64,000 nucleotides of DNA from Lactifluus volemus (taxonomy: Eukaryota; Basidiomycota; Agaricomycetes; Russulales; Russulaceae): positions 62,001-126,000 of the forward strand of contig WTXI01000092.1 of assembly GCA_022376515.1 (NCBI GenBank), given 5' to 3'. The notes below the pieces were generated by a model that searched no databases, was not told where the DNA came from, and was given only the letters and a program-made list of their open reading frames with translations. Each line of letters begins with the position of its first letter. The stretch's first letter is position 1. Made by a program: the position numbers and the translations under genes. Of the stretch, positions 10,879 through 22,219 are shown in pieces.

Positions 10879-13303
10879 TTACCATAAATATAGGCGCTCG
10901 TACTCACAAACTGGGACAATCTCTAGGGGTGGAAGTCGAGAGACTGTGGGCTTATTTGTCACCGCCAATCGATATGAATGAGAGCGTGTCTGTAATGAAT
11001 GAAAGTGGTTAGGATTGAGGAACAGCATGGAGTGTATGAAACGCGCCTTTGACACTTTCACTCCAGTGCACGATTTGGCTGTATCCTCCTTCCGGGGAGG
11101 GCGACACTTTTTCCTGGTTTCCACTAAAGAACGACGATAGTGGGTGATAGTAGCCTTTGTTACTGATGATGAACGTGATCTAGGGCGGATTGGAGGATTG
11201 GGAGGAATACTAATCTGCGATTGACCAGAGCGATTAAGCCTTGATCGACCGCGCGTGCGGAGTACCACAGTGGCTTCAGAAGGAGATTTGCCGTTTGAAG
11301 TAAGGGATTTCAAGGTAATCTGAGAGGATTTGAGGTCCTGGATGTTTACTCGCCCTCGAATAAGGACGACCTCGCCGCGAAGACGTTTAGATGATGAGGA
11401 GGTTGAAGAAGGAGGAGATGGTGTCTGGGTTTGCACGGCCTTTGGAAAATGGACAGTGGAAGCGTCTTCCGTATCTGAGCCGCGGGCAGACCTGGACGAG
11501 GAAACGGAGGAATCTTTCGCTTTCTTGCTAAGTGCGATCTCAAGCTCGCGTACGTTTCGCGAGAGCCAAGAAGGAGAGGGTGGGATAGGAGAATGCCGAT
11601 AATCTATGGCAGGAGTAACGGCAATTGACTCGGTCAAGGTGGAGGGATCAACAAAATTGTAGCCCTCGCGGGGTAGAGGAGGAAGTGGCCGTTCAGTACG
11701 ACGGAAGCGCAATGGGGGAGTTGGGGGCACTACTTGTATCGGCAATCCCGCTGGCTTGGGTGGATCACGCTCAGACGTCAAAAGTAGAGTTGGTGCTGAT
11801 AAGAATCGGCTGCGTCTGTTAGACTCGTCGCTGTGAAGATGGGATGTGAGGAATTCCTCGAGAGAGGCGTAGAATGACTGGACGGACGGTTGGGCACGCG
11901 AAACACGGGATCCGCGGGGTGTAACGTGGGGTGTTTGGACTACTGGGAAAGAGATATCGAATGCCTCTGGTTGAAAATCGGGTAAAACGGGTCCGCTATC
12001 AAGAACTTGATGTGAGGACTGATGAAGCTGATCAAGGGAAGCGTGCGCGACACGTGTCGTTCGCCCTGGCCTATGCACGGAGAGCTCAGAGATAGGATTC
12101 CGAAACGAGGTGCGCAATGTCTCCCGGGTCAAATTCCCAAACCGTTTCAATGTCGCACTGGCCCTTGTCAAAGTCTTGATAGAGCGACGTGCAGTCGATG
12201 GTGTCTCGGTTTGGGTCTGCGGGGAGGGTGAGGATGAAGGATTTGGGAACGGGAGCTGTAAGGGGGGTAGTGAAGATGGCTGGACCGAAGGTTGAGGTTG
12301 AGGAAGGATATTCGGTCGGGGGACTGTATGAGCCGATGGCGTTGGTGAAGGTGATGATCGAGAGTTGGCGGTATAAAAGGACTGTGAAGATGCCACGCGA
12401 GCAGTGTCGGCCTCCTCTGGATTATTTACAGATGCTATTTCCTGATCACGAATAGGCTCAGAACGAAAAGGATCGCGATCGTAGAAAACAGACCCGTCGT
12501 CGTGAACAGGATTGATTTCCTGAGATGCGGGAGGTTTAGATTTGGTCGGAGTGGGGATAAAAGTGGGTGGAAGTGGAAAATCGAGGATGAGCCTGAGCTC
12601 AGCGTTTCGACGAGAAGATTTACGGGAACGCCTTGATGTCTTGCTAATTGTACGCGATCGTACGTGTACTTGAGATTGTTGGGAGGCGGAGGAAGCGGAA
12701 CCTGAGTTAACGTCGGCCTCTCCGGATGACTCGTTGGAAACGCCCGACGTGCGAGCGACTCCCGACTCGGTTAGACCGACTCGTTCAGCTTCAGCAACTT
12801 CGAGGGGCAAGTCGGTAAGACTGATTGCTTCAAAATCGTCCACCCAGTCTTCCAAATCTTCTTCAGCCACGGTGGTTAGGCCTCTTGTTCCATCGACACC
12901 TCCACTCGGCGGTTGATCTGAATCTTGACGCGCTACTCCTGAATCCCCAGGTGTAGAATCCTCGGGTAGTTGATCGGTCGAGCTACTTGTAGAGCCACGA
13001 AGGCTACGTACAAGCCTCGACCGCAGGAAACTCTTGGACCTGAACGTCGCGTCGTCGTCAAGTCCTGGACAGAAAGGACTTGTTCTGAGGAAGGGGCTCG
13101 CTCTGTCAGTTTCCAACGACTTTGTTGAACTGAAGAGCGCCCTAGCGGCGCGACTGGCGCGTGTTCGCCTGATGGGGACAACCAGACCGGGAAACACCCT
13201 GAAAAAGTCAATGAAAGAAGTTATCTATCTCGCCTCGTGTCGAAATGTGGGGCACCTGCCCGAGAGGCGGTGCACCTCTCCAACCCCATCCTCACTTTAA
13301 CAT
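10879..13303 (-). CDS. Large Ser/Thr/Pro-rich hypothetical protein
   Basis: A reverse-strand frame of about 770 codons with no recognised domain. It is Ser-rich with many basic and acidic patches and looks largely disordered, for example SRTISKTSRRSRKSSRRNAE. It has repeated LPPL/PPLP segments and SP/TP dipeptides that could be phosphorylation sites. There is no ATG near the 5' end of the long exon, but a tttttcag acceptor sits just before it at about 13199. An 8-base first exon (ATG TTA AA, 13296-13303) followed by gtgagg would splice in frame to give MLKVFPGLVVPIRR. That start is inferred. The C-terminus (from about 11150) changes to a less biased composition, so a 3' intron may be missed. 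The promoter would lie upstream of 13303. Confidence 0.55.
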
Positions 13304-13920
13304 CCCCACGCATCAAGCACGATCAATGCGTGTATAGACAAACAATCGAGCATGTTTTACAGGTGTGGACTCTCTATCGCGCATCTGTTATCCAACTCGA
13401 TCCTGGGTTCCCATAATGATAGGTGCCTTCCTTGAGGCTCCATGGGAGTTCCGTTAGCGAACCGTTTACTTGCCTCACGTCACGGGTGCCACATACAGCA
13501 CGTTTGTTGATGTCAATCTCTTATCCCCTATTCCCGTGGGTGACAAATGGTATGAGTAAGAGACTGCATGCTAGTCTCCCTGGCAGTTCCGTTGATTTGA
13601 TTTCACCCGTCCACGAAGAGTCCGAAGAGAGCGCTTAAATGAATACCATCACTGGCGCTTCCCTGTTTCGCACCACGGCGCTAGTAGTGCGATCTCTCCT
13701 TCATCTTGCCCGCTTCAGGTGATATCACCGCAGACCCTGCCGGTGAGCTGTCGCCTGGTGGTATCCCTGAAGCGAAGCGACGTCCCACCATGGCCTCCCG
13801 TCCCATTCCTGTTTTCGTAGGTCATTCTGGTACTTCACAGACCGAACGATAGGCTGCTCTCCAGACTGCTTGTTAGCAACGTTGCCTGTTATTGCGGTGG
13901 CACGGCCTCCTCCCGCGGTT
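13304..13920. other. Intergenic region before the SDR array
   Basis: About 600 bases, upstream of the 13303 gene on one side and next to the first array relic on the other. No coding exon or element was recognised. Confidence 0.35.
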
Positions 13921-14600
13921 AATAGAAACTACTAGGTTCAAACAATTCGACGAACTAGGTACATTGCATATAACAACATCATTGACAGAAGGCATAGCAA
14001 GGGGCACGACGTGAGAACCAAGATAAACCAAGATAAGTTCGTCAACTGTATGCCGGGTTTGAATTTCTGGCAGCACGGTAAATATGACTGTATAACCTAA
14101 TCTGGAGATTGACCATATTGGAGATGGGATACGGATCGATTGCATCCTCCTCTGGAGATGATCGTAAGTCATCCAGGTGTTAGCACTAATCCTAGCCGAT
14201 GGTCACTCATGTCCCACTTGCGACTTCGGCCATTTACAAGAAGAACACCAACGCGCTTGCGAGCCTGTAGAGAGCTCGCGCAATTTTATGGAAGACTAAA
14301 GCGGAACACCTCACGCAAATCAATAGCTACTGTACCAGTAATGTCTGCGATGAAGCAAGGGATCCCTTGACGGGTTAGCTCTCAATACATGGTCCGTATC
14401 GAAGAAGAACTGTGGGTCAGGCTATCGCAGGGTGATGAAGAGAACCGGCTCAGATAAGCCGAGATCCGACCTGTCGTACATCCTCAACGGCACGTTCGAA
14501 GCACGAGAATGGCATTTGGCTGAGGAGACGAGTTCGGACATGGTGTAATAAGAGACAAATAGGATGGCATGTGGATAGTCAGTTGTGATTGGGGAGGTTT
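13921..14600 (-). pseudogene. Truncated 5' end of a 4CL-like acyl-CoA ligase gene (relic, first array unit)
   Basis: Reverse-strand sequence here matches the 5' half of the intact ligase gene at 32801-35446. It includes the region before its start (gattggggag and ttttataggctta, the TATA box), the start context at about 14540 (cgagttcggacat in plus orientation) and exon 1 with the diagnostic CCTCAAGG-like segment. It also has the gatcatctccagagg intron/exon join and ends at the exon reading EIQTRHTVDEL. At 13921-14020 the ligase similarity gives way to sequence that follows the stop codons of the SDR genes (gaactaggtacattgcat), although no SDR gene remains here. It is a decayed unit of the tandem array. 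No long open frame survives. Confidence 0.7.
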
Positions 14601-15145
14601 TATAGGCTTATTGATAAGAAGGGGTGAGACGAAGGCAGTTTACATCGGGCGCATGATGGATTCCAGTAGCCCCGAGCAAACATCTCTGGGATAAATTGTA
14701 CGTCAAATCCTAATTGCGTTATCTCAAACTTGACTCGGAGTACTTGAGTGTTCGCCAAGTCACAGTCACGACAGTACTGTACAAGTTTGTGCAGACTCCA
14801 ATCCTTTGCTTTGACGCGTGTTGACATGAACGACAAGGAAACCAGTAAAGTGTATATCCCCGGGCTGATAAATCTACTCCCAAGTTCCGAGAATAAAGGC
14901 CGACACACAATTTTACTACATACCACGATAACCACCTGAGGCCTGGACAATGGACATGGTTTGATAAAAAGGTGCGGCGTGGGAAGATGGTATGAGTTTG
15001 TGCACGGGGAATAACACGGACGGATCATCCGAGTCAGACCCACTTTTCTCCGTCATTGACGCGCCCCGACTTTAAACGGTCCCGCTTTCAAGTTCGCCGG
15101 TAGCCACCCACACGGACTCATGTGAATTGCCTTACGCTAGTACAA
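14601..15145. other. Spacer between ligase relic and SDR1
   Basis: This spacer is the shared intergenic segment of the array unit. The stretch at about 14745-14860 (gtgttcgccaagtcac, then gacatgaacgacaag) recurs in inverted orientation upstream of the intact ligase gene (about 32300-32400) and in the spacers at about 21660-21760 and 25950-26030. That supports an ancestral divergent ligase/SDR promoter region. Confidence 0.6.
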
Positions 15146-15154
15146 TATAACAAG
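15146..15154 (+). promoter_or_regulatory. Degenerate TATA box of SDR1
   Basis: The sequence is tataacaag, 63 bases before the SDR1 start. It lies where SDR2-SDR4 have a perfect TATAAAAGG, in the shared context acaatata. The change may weaken SDR1 transcription (inference). Confidence 0.5.
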
Positions 15155-15208
15155 CCCGTGAGTCCGACCCTCTTTCTCAAGTTTTCTTCCAACTGAATTT
15201 CAATTGCC

Positions 15209-16220
15209 ATGTCGCCTCCCAGAGTTTGGTTAATCACTGGTGCAAACTCCGGTCTCGGACTCGCAATAGCTCAAAGCGTCCTCTCTAAAGGAGACAAGGT
15301 GCCATATTTATTCATGTAGAAACACCACAGGCCTTACCGTTCCCGTCAGGTTATCGCTGCCGCTCGCGATGTTGCTAAAATCCCGACGTCATTGAGTGGT
15401 GCTAAAGCCTACACGCTTGACCCAAGTGCTCCTGAAGCCGACGTAAAGCATGCCGCTAAAGAAGCCCTCAAGGTATACGGGCGAATCGACGTCCTCGTCA
15501 ACAACGCTGGATATTCACAACCCGGTGTTGTAGAGGAGCTACGGTTAGTCCTTTGGCTTTTCGTTCAGACGGATTTCGAGTCTTTACCTACTTGTCGCAC
15601 GATTCAGGTCCGAAGACATCCACGCACAGTACCAGACGAACGTGTTTGGACCGATCGCGATCATTCAGGCCTTGCTGCCTTCATTCCGCGCCCAAGGGTC
15701 TGGCCATATCCTGAACATATCCTCTGTAGTGGCCTTCGCGACCCGTGCGACGTTCGGGGCCTACAACAGCTCCAAGGCGGCTCTCGACGCGTTCTCGGAA
15801 ACACTCGCGCAGGAAGTCGAGCCGTTCGGCGTGCGCGTTCACACCATCGCGCCAGGCCTTTTCCTAACCAACTTTATGGCGCCAATAAAAGCGCACTATA
15901 ATCGCCAGGACACCACTGGGGCATATACGACGCCCGAAGAGGGACTCAGTTTGATGGAGGGCGCGATATCGTCGCTCATCGCCAGCCGTCAGATCGGCGA
16001 TCCCAAGAAATTGGCCGAGCGTCTGTACGAAATAGTCTCCGGGACAGGCCTCGCGCAGGGTCTAATGGATAACAAAGATTGGGTGCGAATACCGCTCGGC
16101 CCAGACTCGGGTGCTGGGATGAGGGAAAAGGCAGCAGCCATCTCGGCGAGCGTCGAGGCGTATGAGCCAATTTGGAAGTCGACAAACTTGGACTCGAATG
16201 ACGATGAGCTGAAGGAGTGA
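15209..16220 (+). CDS. Short-chain dehydrogenase/reductase, array copy SDR1
   Basis: A classical SDR oxidoreductase of about 298 residues. Exons are 15209-15298, 15350-15543 and 15608-16220 (90+194+613 bases, an exact coding length). The Rossmann glycine motif TGANSGLG is at residues 10-17 and NNAG at 81-84. The catalytic residues are the Ser of ISS (about 134), Y147 and K151 (GAYNSSKAAL). An Arg at about 36 after the second strand (AAARD) suggests NADP(H) preference. The C-terminal part (SVEAYEPIWKST) is shared by all copies, and the tail SNDDELKE differs from the KEQFGI end of SDR2-4. The substrate is unknown. Its association with acyl-CoA ligase fragments suggests lipid or aromatic acid metabolism, but this is only context. 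It has no signal peptide or membrane segment and is probably cytosolic. Confidence 0.9.
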
Positions 16221-16550
16221 TTTGGTATTTGAGTTGACGAAGCTAGTAGATTCAAGCTATGTACATTATTACAGATAACAACATCATTGACAACGAGAAG
16301 CACGACGTGAGAGCTGAGATAAAACCCGATATTTTCATCAACTGTGTATGCCAGGATTGGATTTCTACTGCATGACAGCATATGAAGTCAAGCAAGAGAG
16401 CAAGCCGCATATATTCAAGTTGTACGTAGAGACAGAGTGCCCAAAATACGATGGATTGAAGCGAATTCACCGCACCCTCTACTAGTAGAACCACCAGCGT
16501 GGGCCGATTAGGTACGTGAAGCAAGTTTCTGCACAAGCAATAGCACAAGC

Positions 16551-16716
16551 AACAATGGATAACAAAGATTGGGTGCGTGTACCGCTCGGCCCAGACTCGG
16601 GTGCTAGTATGAGGGAAAAGGTAGCAGCGATCTCGGCAAGCGTCGAGGCGTATGAGCCAATTTGGAACTCGACAGACATGGATGACGCTCGGCTGAAGGA
16701 ACAATTTGGTATTTGA
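16551..16716 (+). pseudogene. SDR 3'-end relic
   Basis: An isolated copy of the last about 55 codons of the SDR genes (MDNKDWVRVPLGPDSG to KEQFGI and stop). The last 40 codons are nearly identical to SDR2. Just upstream, at 16510-16550, is ggtacgtgaagcaagttt, a segment otherwise found upstream of SDR genes (17607 and 19935). An internal deletion therefore joined the SDR upstream region to the SDR tail and removed the cofactor-binding and catalytic parts. Confidence 0.75.
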
Positions 16717-16749
16717 GTTGACGAAATGACTAGATTCAAACTAGGTACA

Positions 16750-17345
16750 TTATTACAACATCATTGACAAAGAGCATAGCAAGAAGCACGACGTGAGAGC
16801 CGAGATAAAACCCGATATCTTCATCAACTGTGTATGCTGGGATTGGATTTCTACTGCATGAAGTCAATCAAGAGAGCAAGCCGCATATATTGTAGACAGC
16901 ACCGTGCAGTGCCCAAAATACAACCGTTTTTTGTTTTAAGAAAATATGGGCGATTGGTCGCATGAACATAGGAGATGCGCTGACCCACGTGGTTAGGAGA
17001 GTAGAAAAACCATCAGGCAGGCGTAGATGGAAAAAAATAGGATCCGTACCAACTTCATCTTCCTCGGAAGGTGATCGCAAGTTATCCAAGTGTTAACACT
17101 ACTAGTGGGACACGAGCGAGATTACTATTCTCAGCCAAGACTTGCTCTGAGATGACGGGGAAAGAAGGGCAGAGGAAGGCACGCGCGAGGAGTTTCGAGA
17201 AAGTGGGTGATTCATTTGATAAAAAAAAAGCTGAATCACTCGATGAAGGAAGGGACCCTTTGAGGGCGGGTGGCTCTCAACACATACGTGGGACCGTCAG
17301 GTTATCGGGGATGATGGGAACTGGCTCAGGCAAATGCCAGTGAAA
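16750..17345 (-). pseudogene. Truncated 4CL-like ligase 5' relic (second)
   Basis: Reverse-strand similarity to the intact ligase gene. It covers the TVDEL-encoding exon region (about 16830), the ccacgtgg...cctatgttcatgcgaccaat intron, the paired acceptor/donor region near 17060 and exon 1 (cgccctcaaagggtccct in sense, near 17260). Frameshifts and an A run (17221) break it. It abuts the 3' flank of the SDR tail relic, the same SDR-to-ligase junction seen after the other copies. Confidence 0.65.
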
Positions 17346-17888
17346 TAGAGCGTCCATGAGTGATACCGCCCCAAGCAAACATTGGCCGCATACTGCCAGT
17401 GATTGTTCGCAGCAAATAGGATCACGCGAGAGTTAGAGCTCGGACTGGAATCAGATTTTCGGACCGGGAGGAGACTACACGTCTGCCAAAGCGCAAGAGC
17501 TATTCTGAAAAGCTTCCACGAGATAGCGAAGTCGCCTTCTTTCTGTGGATTGAAGCGAATTCACCGCACCTTCTACTAGTAGAACCACCAGCGTGGCCCG
17601 ATTAGGTACGTGAAGCAAGTTTTTGCACAAGCAACAGCCTGGCAAGTTACAACCAGCCGACGGAACGCGAGCTACCAGACCCACATTTCTCCGCCGGGGC
17701 GCTCCGCCGTGGCGCGCTGTTCTATCTCAGTGACTTAGTCAACTCAAAAAGAACGGTCCCGCTTTTGCTTCTGCTTGTAGCCACCCCTGCGAATGGAGTT
17801 ACATGCGTAATCGTGTGAACTCGTGGACATGCCTTACTAAGTGGCAACTAACTGGTAGCTGAGATGTGCTTCTGAGCGTCCAATACAA
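17346..17888. other. Spacer and upstream region of SDR2
   Basis: No gene seen. It contains the repeated array segments caaagcgcaagagc (also near 21610) and ggtacgtgaagcaagttt. The cacatttctccgcc-like stretch near 17680 recurs upstream of SDR3 and SDR4. Confidence 0.5.
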
Positions 17889-17897
17889 TATAAAAGG
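17889..17897 (+). promoter_or_regulatory. TATA box of SDR2
   Basis: A perfect TATAAAAGG, 61 bases before the SDR2 ATG, in the context acaatataaaaggacgg that is conserved in SDR3 and SDR4. Spacing fits a fungal TATA promoter with a short leader. Confidence 0.7.
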
Positions 17898-17949
17898 ACG
17901 GTGAGCCCGATTCTCGCCCCCCAATCTTCTTGCAACTGAATCACTTGCC

Positions 17950-18976
17950 ATGTCGTCTTCCAAAGTCTGGTTGATTACTGGTGCAAACTCCGGTCTCGGG
18001 CTCGCGATAGCTCAAAGCGTCCTATCTAAAGGAGACAAGGTGCCATTTTTTATCCTGTAGAATCACCAAAGACCTTACCGTTCCCGTCAGGTTATCGCTG
18101 CTGCTCGTGATGCCGCCAAAATCCCACCGTCATTGAGTGGAGCCAAGGCCTACACGCTTGACCCAAGTGCTCCTGAAGCCGACATAAAGCATGCTGCTAA
18201 AGAAGCTCTCAAGATATATGGGCGGATTGATGTCCTCGTCAACAATGCTGGATATGGACAACCCGGTGTTGTAGAAGACTTACGGTTAGTCTTTTTCCTT
18301 TCTGTTTAGACCCTCCGAGCGAATTTCGAGCCTGTAATAAATTTATGCAAAATTTAGGTCTGAGGACATCCACGCACAGTTCCAGACGAACGTGTTTGGA
18401 CCGATCGCGATCATTCAGGCGTTGCTGCCTTCATTCCGCGCCCAAGGGTATGGTCACATCCTGAACATATCCTCTATAGCAGGCTTCGTAAGTCGGGCAT
18501 CAGTCGGGGCCTACAGCAGCTCCAAGGCGGCTCTCGATTCGTTCTCGGAGACGCTTGCACAGGAAGTCGCACCCTTCGGCGTACGCGTACACATTATCTC
18601 GCCCGGCTTTTTCTCAACCAACTTTTTGGCGGCGGTCAAGGCGAACCAAGATTCCCAGGACACGAATGGGGCATATACGATGCCCGAGCAGGGACTCAGT
18701 GTGTGGGAGGGGGTGGTTTCGTCGCGCATCGCCAGTCGTCGGGTTGGCGATCCCATGAAGTTGGGAGAGCGTCTCTACGAAATAGTCTCCGGGACTGGCA
18801 TCGCGCAGGGTCTAATGGATAACAAAGATTGGGTGCGAATACCGCTCGGCCAAGACTCGGGTGCTAGGATGAGGGAAAAGGTAGCAGCGATCTCGGCAAG
18901 CGTCGAGGCGTATGAGCCAATTTGGAACTCGACAGACATGGATGACGCTCGGCTGAAGGAACAATTTGGTATTTGA
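17950..18976 (+). CDS. Short-chain dehydrogenase/reductase, array copy SDR2
   Basis: A protein of about 300 residues. Exons are 17950-18039, 18091-18284 and 18358-18976, with the same splice phases as SDR1. It retains TGANSGLG, NNAG, the ISS serine and the YSSSK catalytic motif (GAYSSSKAALDSF; the Asn of the other copies is Ser here). Compared with SDR1, most changes are in the region after the active site (NFLAAVKANQDSQDTNGAY and the following helix). That region normally forms the substrate pocket in this family, so substrate range may differ (inference). The 3' flank contains the shared gaactaggtacatta element but only a short ligase remnant. Confidence 0.9.
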
Positions 18977-20205
18977 GTTGACGAGATTACTAGATTCAAA
19001 TAGGTTGACGAACTAGGTACATTACACATAAAAACATCATCGACAGAAACCATGGCAAGAAGCACGACGTGAGAACTGAGATAAAAAAGGACATTTTCAT
19101 CAACTGTGTATGCAACCGGCTCAGAAGATAAAAGATAAGTGGTGGGATGGCGTGTGGATAGTCAATTCCACCCTATACGTGTATTAGACCCACCCACTCT
19201 TCGGAGGGCCGACAGACCCATCTTTCGGTCAGTCACGCAACTGTCATACCACCAACGTTTCCACCCAAGCCCCGCTTAGCAGCCCTCCCTGTATCTGCTC
19301 GCCGATATGGGTTTCCACGTCCCGTGTCACCTTGGTCACCTTGGCGGCTCACCACACCACAGTATACGGGTTCGATGGGTCGGTGCAGAGAACGCATCAA
19401 CCAAGGTTGCAAGGACCAGCATTCAAGTTGCCCCATACCATTCTGCTCATTCAAATTCCTAGTCCAATCTGCCATTCTATGCTATCGAGATGTAGAGAAC
19501 ACTCACACCATAAGGCTACAGTAACTAGATACATTTTTTGATACCAACTGTGCCACACGACAGGCACAGCGCGTAATGTCGATGGGCCTGCACCTGTCAA
19601 CTGTGGTCAGGCTCTCCATGTGCCAAACTTCGACCTTGCAAATTGACAAAATGCCATTTTTGTTCCCCATAGAAAAGCTCAGTTCATGACACAAAAACAC
19701 TTATATTATCACCAGGAAATACATAGAATTGCATGTTCCAGATTTCATGTGAAGCAAGCAGGTGGAAGATGAGCGAGATATTTGACATGACCGAAAGGTG
19801 GGTCTGTCCGAAGAAGTGGGTCTGATACAGTAAGCCGGCATAGTGATAGGCCGCATGTGGCCAAATTCAAAGAGCGCTTGAAGTGCCGCGCTGCGAAAAT
19901 CAGTTTCTTGAGGCTGATCAAAAGTTGAAAAAGTGCGTGAAGCAAGTTTCTGCACAAGGGATAGAACAAGGAATAGCCAATGGCAATGGCGAGTTTCACT
20001 AGCCGACGGAACGCGAGCTTCACCAGACCCCACATTTCTCCGCCAGGGCCCACCTATTCCATCTCCGTCAACTCAAACGGTCCCGCTTTTGCTGGTAGAC
20101 GCCCACTCCGATGCAGCACACACGGAATAATGTGGACCCATAGACTGCCGTACTCATCTGTAATTGAAGATGCCCTCTGACTGAGCGTGCATACTGCTAG
20201 TACAA
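18977..20205. other. Spacer between SDR2 and SDR3
   Basis: About 1.2 kb. It starts with the common SDR 3' flank (gtacattacacataaaaacatc), followed by a trace of the ligase junction (tcatcaactgtgtatgcaaccggctcagaagata). The ligase body has been deleted. 19200-19900 is unlike the other spacers and holds no recognised gene. From about 20000 the SDR3/SDR4-type promoter region begins. Confidence 0.5.
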
Positions 20206-20214
20206 TATAAAAGG
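20206..20214 (+). promoter_or_regulatory. TATA box of SDR3
   Basis: TATAAAAGG, 65 bases before the SDR3 ATG. It sits in about 250 bases that are nearly identical to the SDR4 upstream region. Confidence 0.7.
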
Positions 20215-20270
20215 ACGGTGAGCCTGACCCCTCTTCCCCCAGTTTTCTCCCCAACTGAATTTCGCTTACC

Positions 20271-21301
20271 ATGTCATCTCCCAAAGTCTGGTTAATCACT
20301 GGTGCAAACTCCGGTATCGGACTCGCGATAGCTCAAAGTGTCCTTTCTAAAGGAGACAAGGTGCCATATCTTATTATGTAGAATCACCAGAGGTCTTACC
20401 ATTCCCGTCAGGTTATCGCTGCCGCTCGCGATGCCGCCAAAATCCCACCATCATTGAGTGGAGCCAAGGCTTACACGCTTGACCCAAGTGCTCCTGAAGC
20501 CGACGTAAAACGCGCTGCTAAGGATGCCCTCAAGATATATGGGCGAATCGACGTCCTCGTCAACAATGCTGGATATCTTCAACCCGGTGCTGTGGAAGAG
20601 CTCCGGTTAGTGTTTTTATCTTTTCGTTCGGGCCCTCCGAGCGGATTTCGAGCCTGTAACTAATTGCCGCACGATTTAGGTTCGAAGACATCCACGCACA
20701 GTACCAGACGAACGTGTTTGGACCCATCGCGATCATTCAGGCATTGCTGCCTTCATTCCGCGCGCAAGGGTACGGCCACATCCTGAACATATCATCTGTG
20801 GCGGGCTTCGTGAGCCAGAGTTTGATCGGAGCTTACAACAGCTCCAAGGCGGCGCTCGACTCGTTCTCGGAGACACTCGCGCTAGAAGTTGCGCCCTTCG
20901 GCGTACGCGTTCACATCATCGCGCCAGGCGTTTTCCCAACGAACGTTTTTGTGGCGGCCAAGGAGAACAACGACGATCACCAGGACACGACTGGGGCATA
21001 TAGGACGCCCGAACAAGTACTCAGTGTATGGGATAGCGTGCTTTCGTCACGCATCACCAGCCGTCAGATCGGCGATACCATGAAGTTGGGAGAGCGTCTG
21101 TACGAAATCGTCTACGGGACCGGCCTCGCACAGGGTCTAGTGGATAACAATGATTGGGTGCGAATACCACTCGGCCAAGACTCGGGTACTGGGATTAGGG
21201 AAAAGGTAGCAGCCCTCTCGGCGAGCGTCGAGGCGTATGAGCCAATTTGGAACTCGACGAACATGGATGATGCACGGCTGAAGGAGCAATTTGGTATTTG
21301 A
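20271..21301 (+). CDS. Short-chain dehydrogenase/reductase, array copy SDR3
   Basis: A protein of about 301 residues. Exons are 20271-20360, 20412-20605 and 20680-21301 (90+194+622, exact). It has TGANSGIG (Ile replaces Leu of SDR1 and SDR2), NNAG, an SSVAG serine and a GAYNSSK catalytic motif. It shares with SDR4 an insertion after NVFVAAKE and the sequence GLVDN. The pair also shares its promoter region, so it is the most recent duplication in the array. Cofactor is probably NADP(H), from the Arg after strand 2. The substrate is unknown. Confidence 0.9.
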
Positions 21302-22205
21302 GTCGACTAAACTACTAGATTCAAACGGTTTGACAAACTAGGTACATTACACATAAAAACATAATCAACAGAGAGCATGGCTAGAAGCACGACGTGAGAA
21401 CTGAGATAAAAAAGGACATTTTCATCAACTGTGTATGCAACCGGCTCAGAAGATAAAAGATAAGTGGTGGGATAGCGTCAATTCCAGTCTGTATGAGCCC
21501 CTAACGACCATCAGCCCCACACTGATTGTTCGCGCCAAATAGGTTTACGCGAGAGTTAAAACTCGAACTGGAATCAAGTTTTCAAACAGGGAGGAGATTC
21601 GACATCTGCCAAAGCCCAAGCACGTAAGCCGAGAAGATATGGGTCGAATCCTGCATCATCTCGCACTTCAGGTGTTCGCTTGAAGTCACAGTCAAGAGAG
21701 TCATGCAAAACTCCAATTTTGACGCCTGTTGAGATGAATGACAATCAAGGCAGGGTACAGTATATGTTCTTGAATTACCCATGAGTTCCGAGAATAAAAT
21801 GATTAATAATAAATGCTGATACACGATTCTTGGTGAACTTGTGTACCATTTGGGTCTAACCACTTGAGGACGCGTTGTTCATTGTTTGACTAACAGATGT
21901 GCAATGGGAAGATGGTGCTTTGTGATGCTAATAACAATTCAATTTGAGCGCGCTAATCGGCGACTGGCAATTGCGATTGGTCAGCGTTGTCAGCATCAAT
22001 CAGCCAACGCAGCATTGCAACGTACTAGTCAACGTTCCGAGTCGCGTCCTCGCGTTTTAAAGCTCACATAGGCTATTTTTCAGATAGCCTTGCTCCTCAA
22101 ATGGCCAACCTGAGGCAGTGACACGCTCTTAGTAGTTTTTTCAGTACACTCGTAATTTATTTTTGTAAACTATTTCAACTCATTTCGGTCCGCCATTCTT
22201 CTTAT
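21302..22205. other. Spacer after SDR3, with ligase-junction remnants
   Basis: The SDR 3' flank is followed by the short ligase remnant (tcatcaactgtgtatgcaaccggctc). The unit spacer comes next (about 21600-21870), including gagttccgagaataaa, which also occurs at about 14880. From about 21900 to 22205 the sequence is not shared with the other units. Confidence 0.5.
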
Positions 22206-22219
22206 TAGTCATCTCATTT
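22206..22219. repeat. Target-site duplication, left copy
   Basis: TAGTCATCTCATTT, repeated exactly at 23092-23105 on the other side of the element. Confidence 0.85.
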
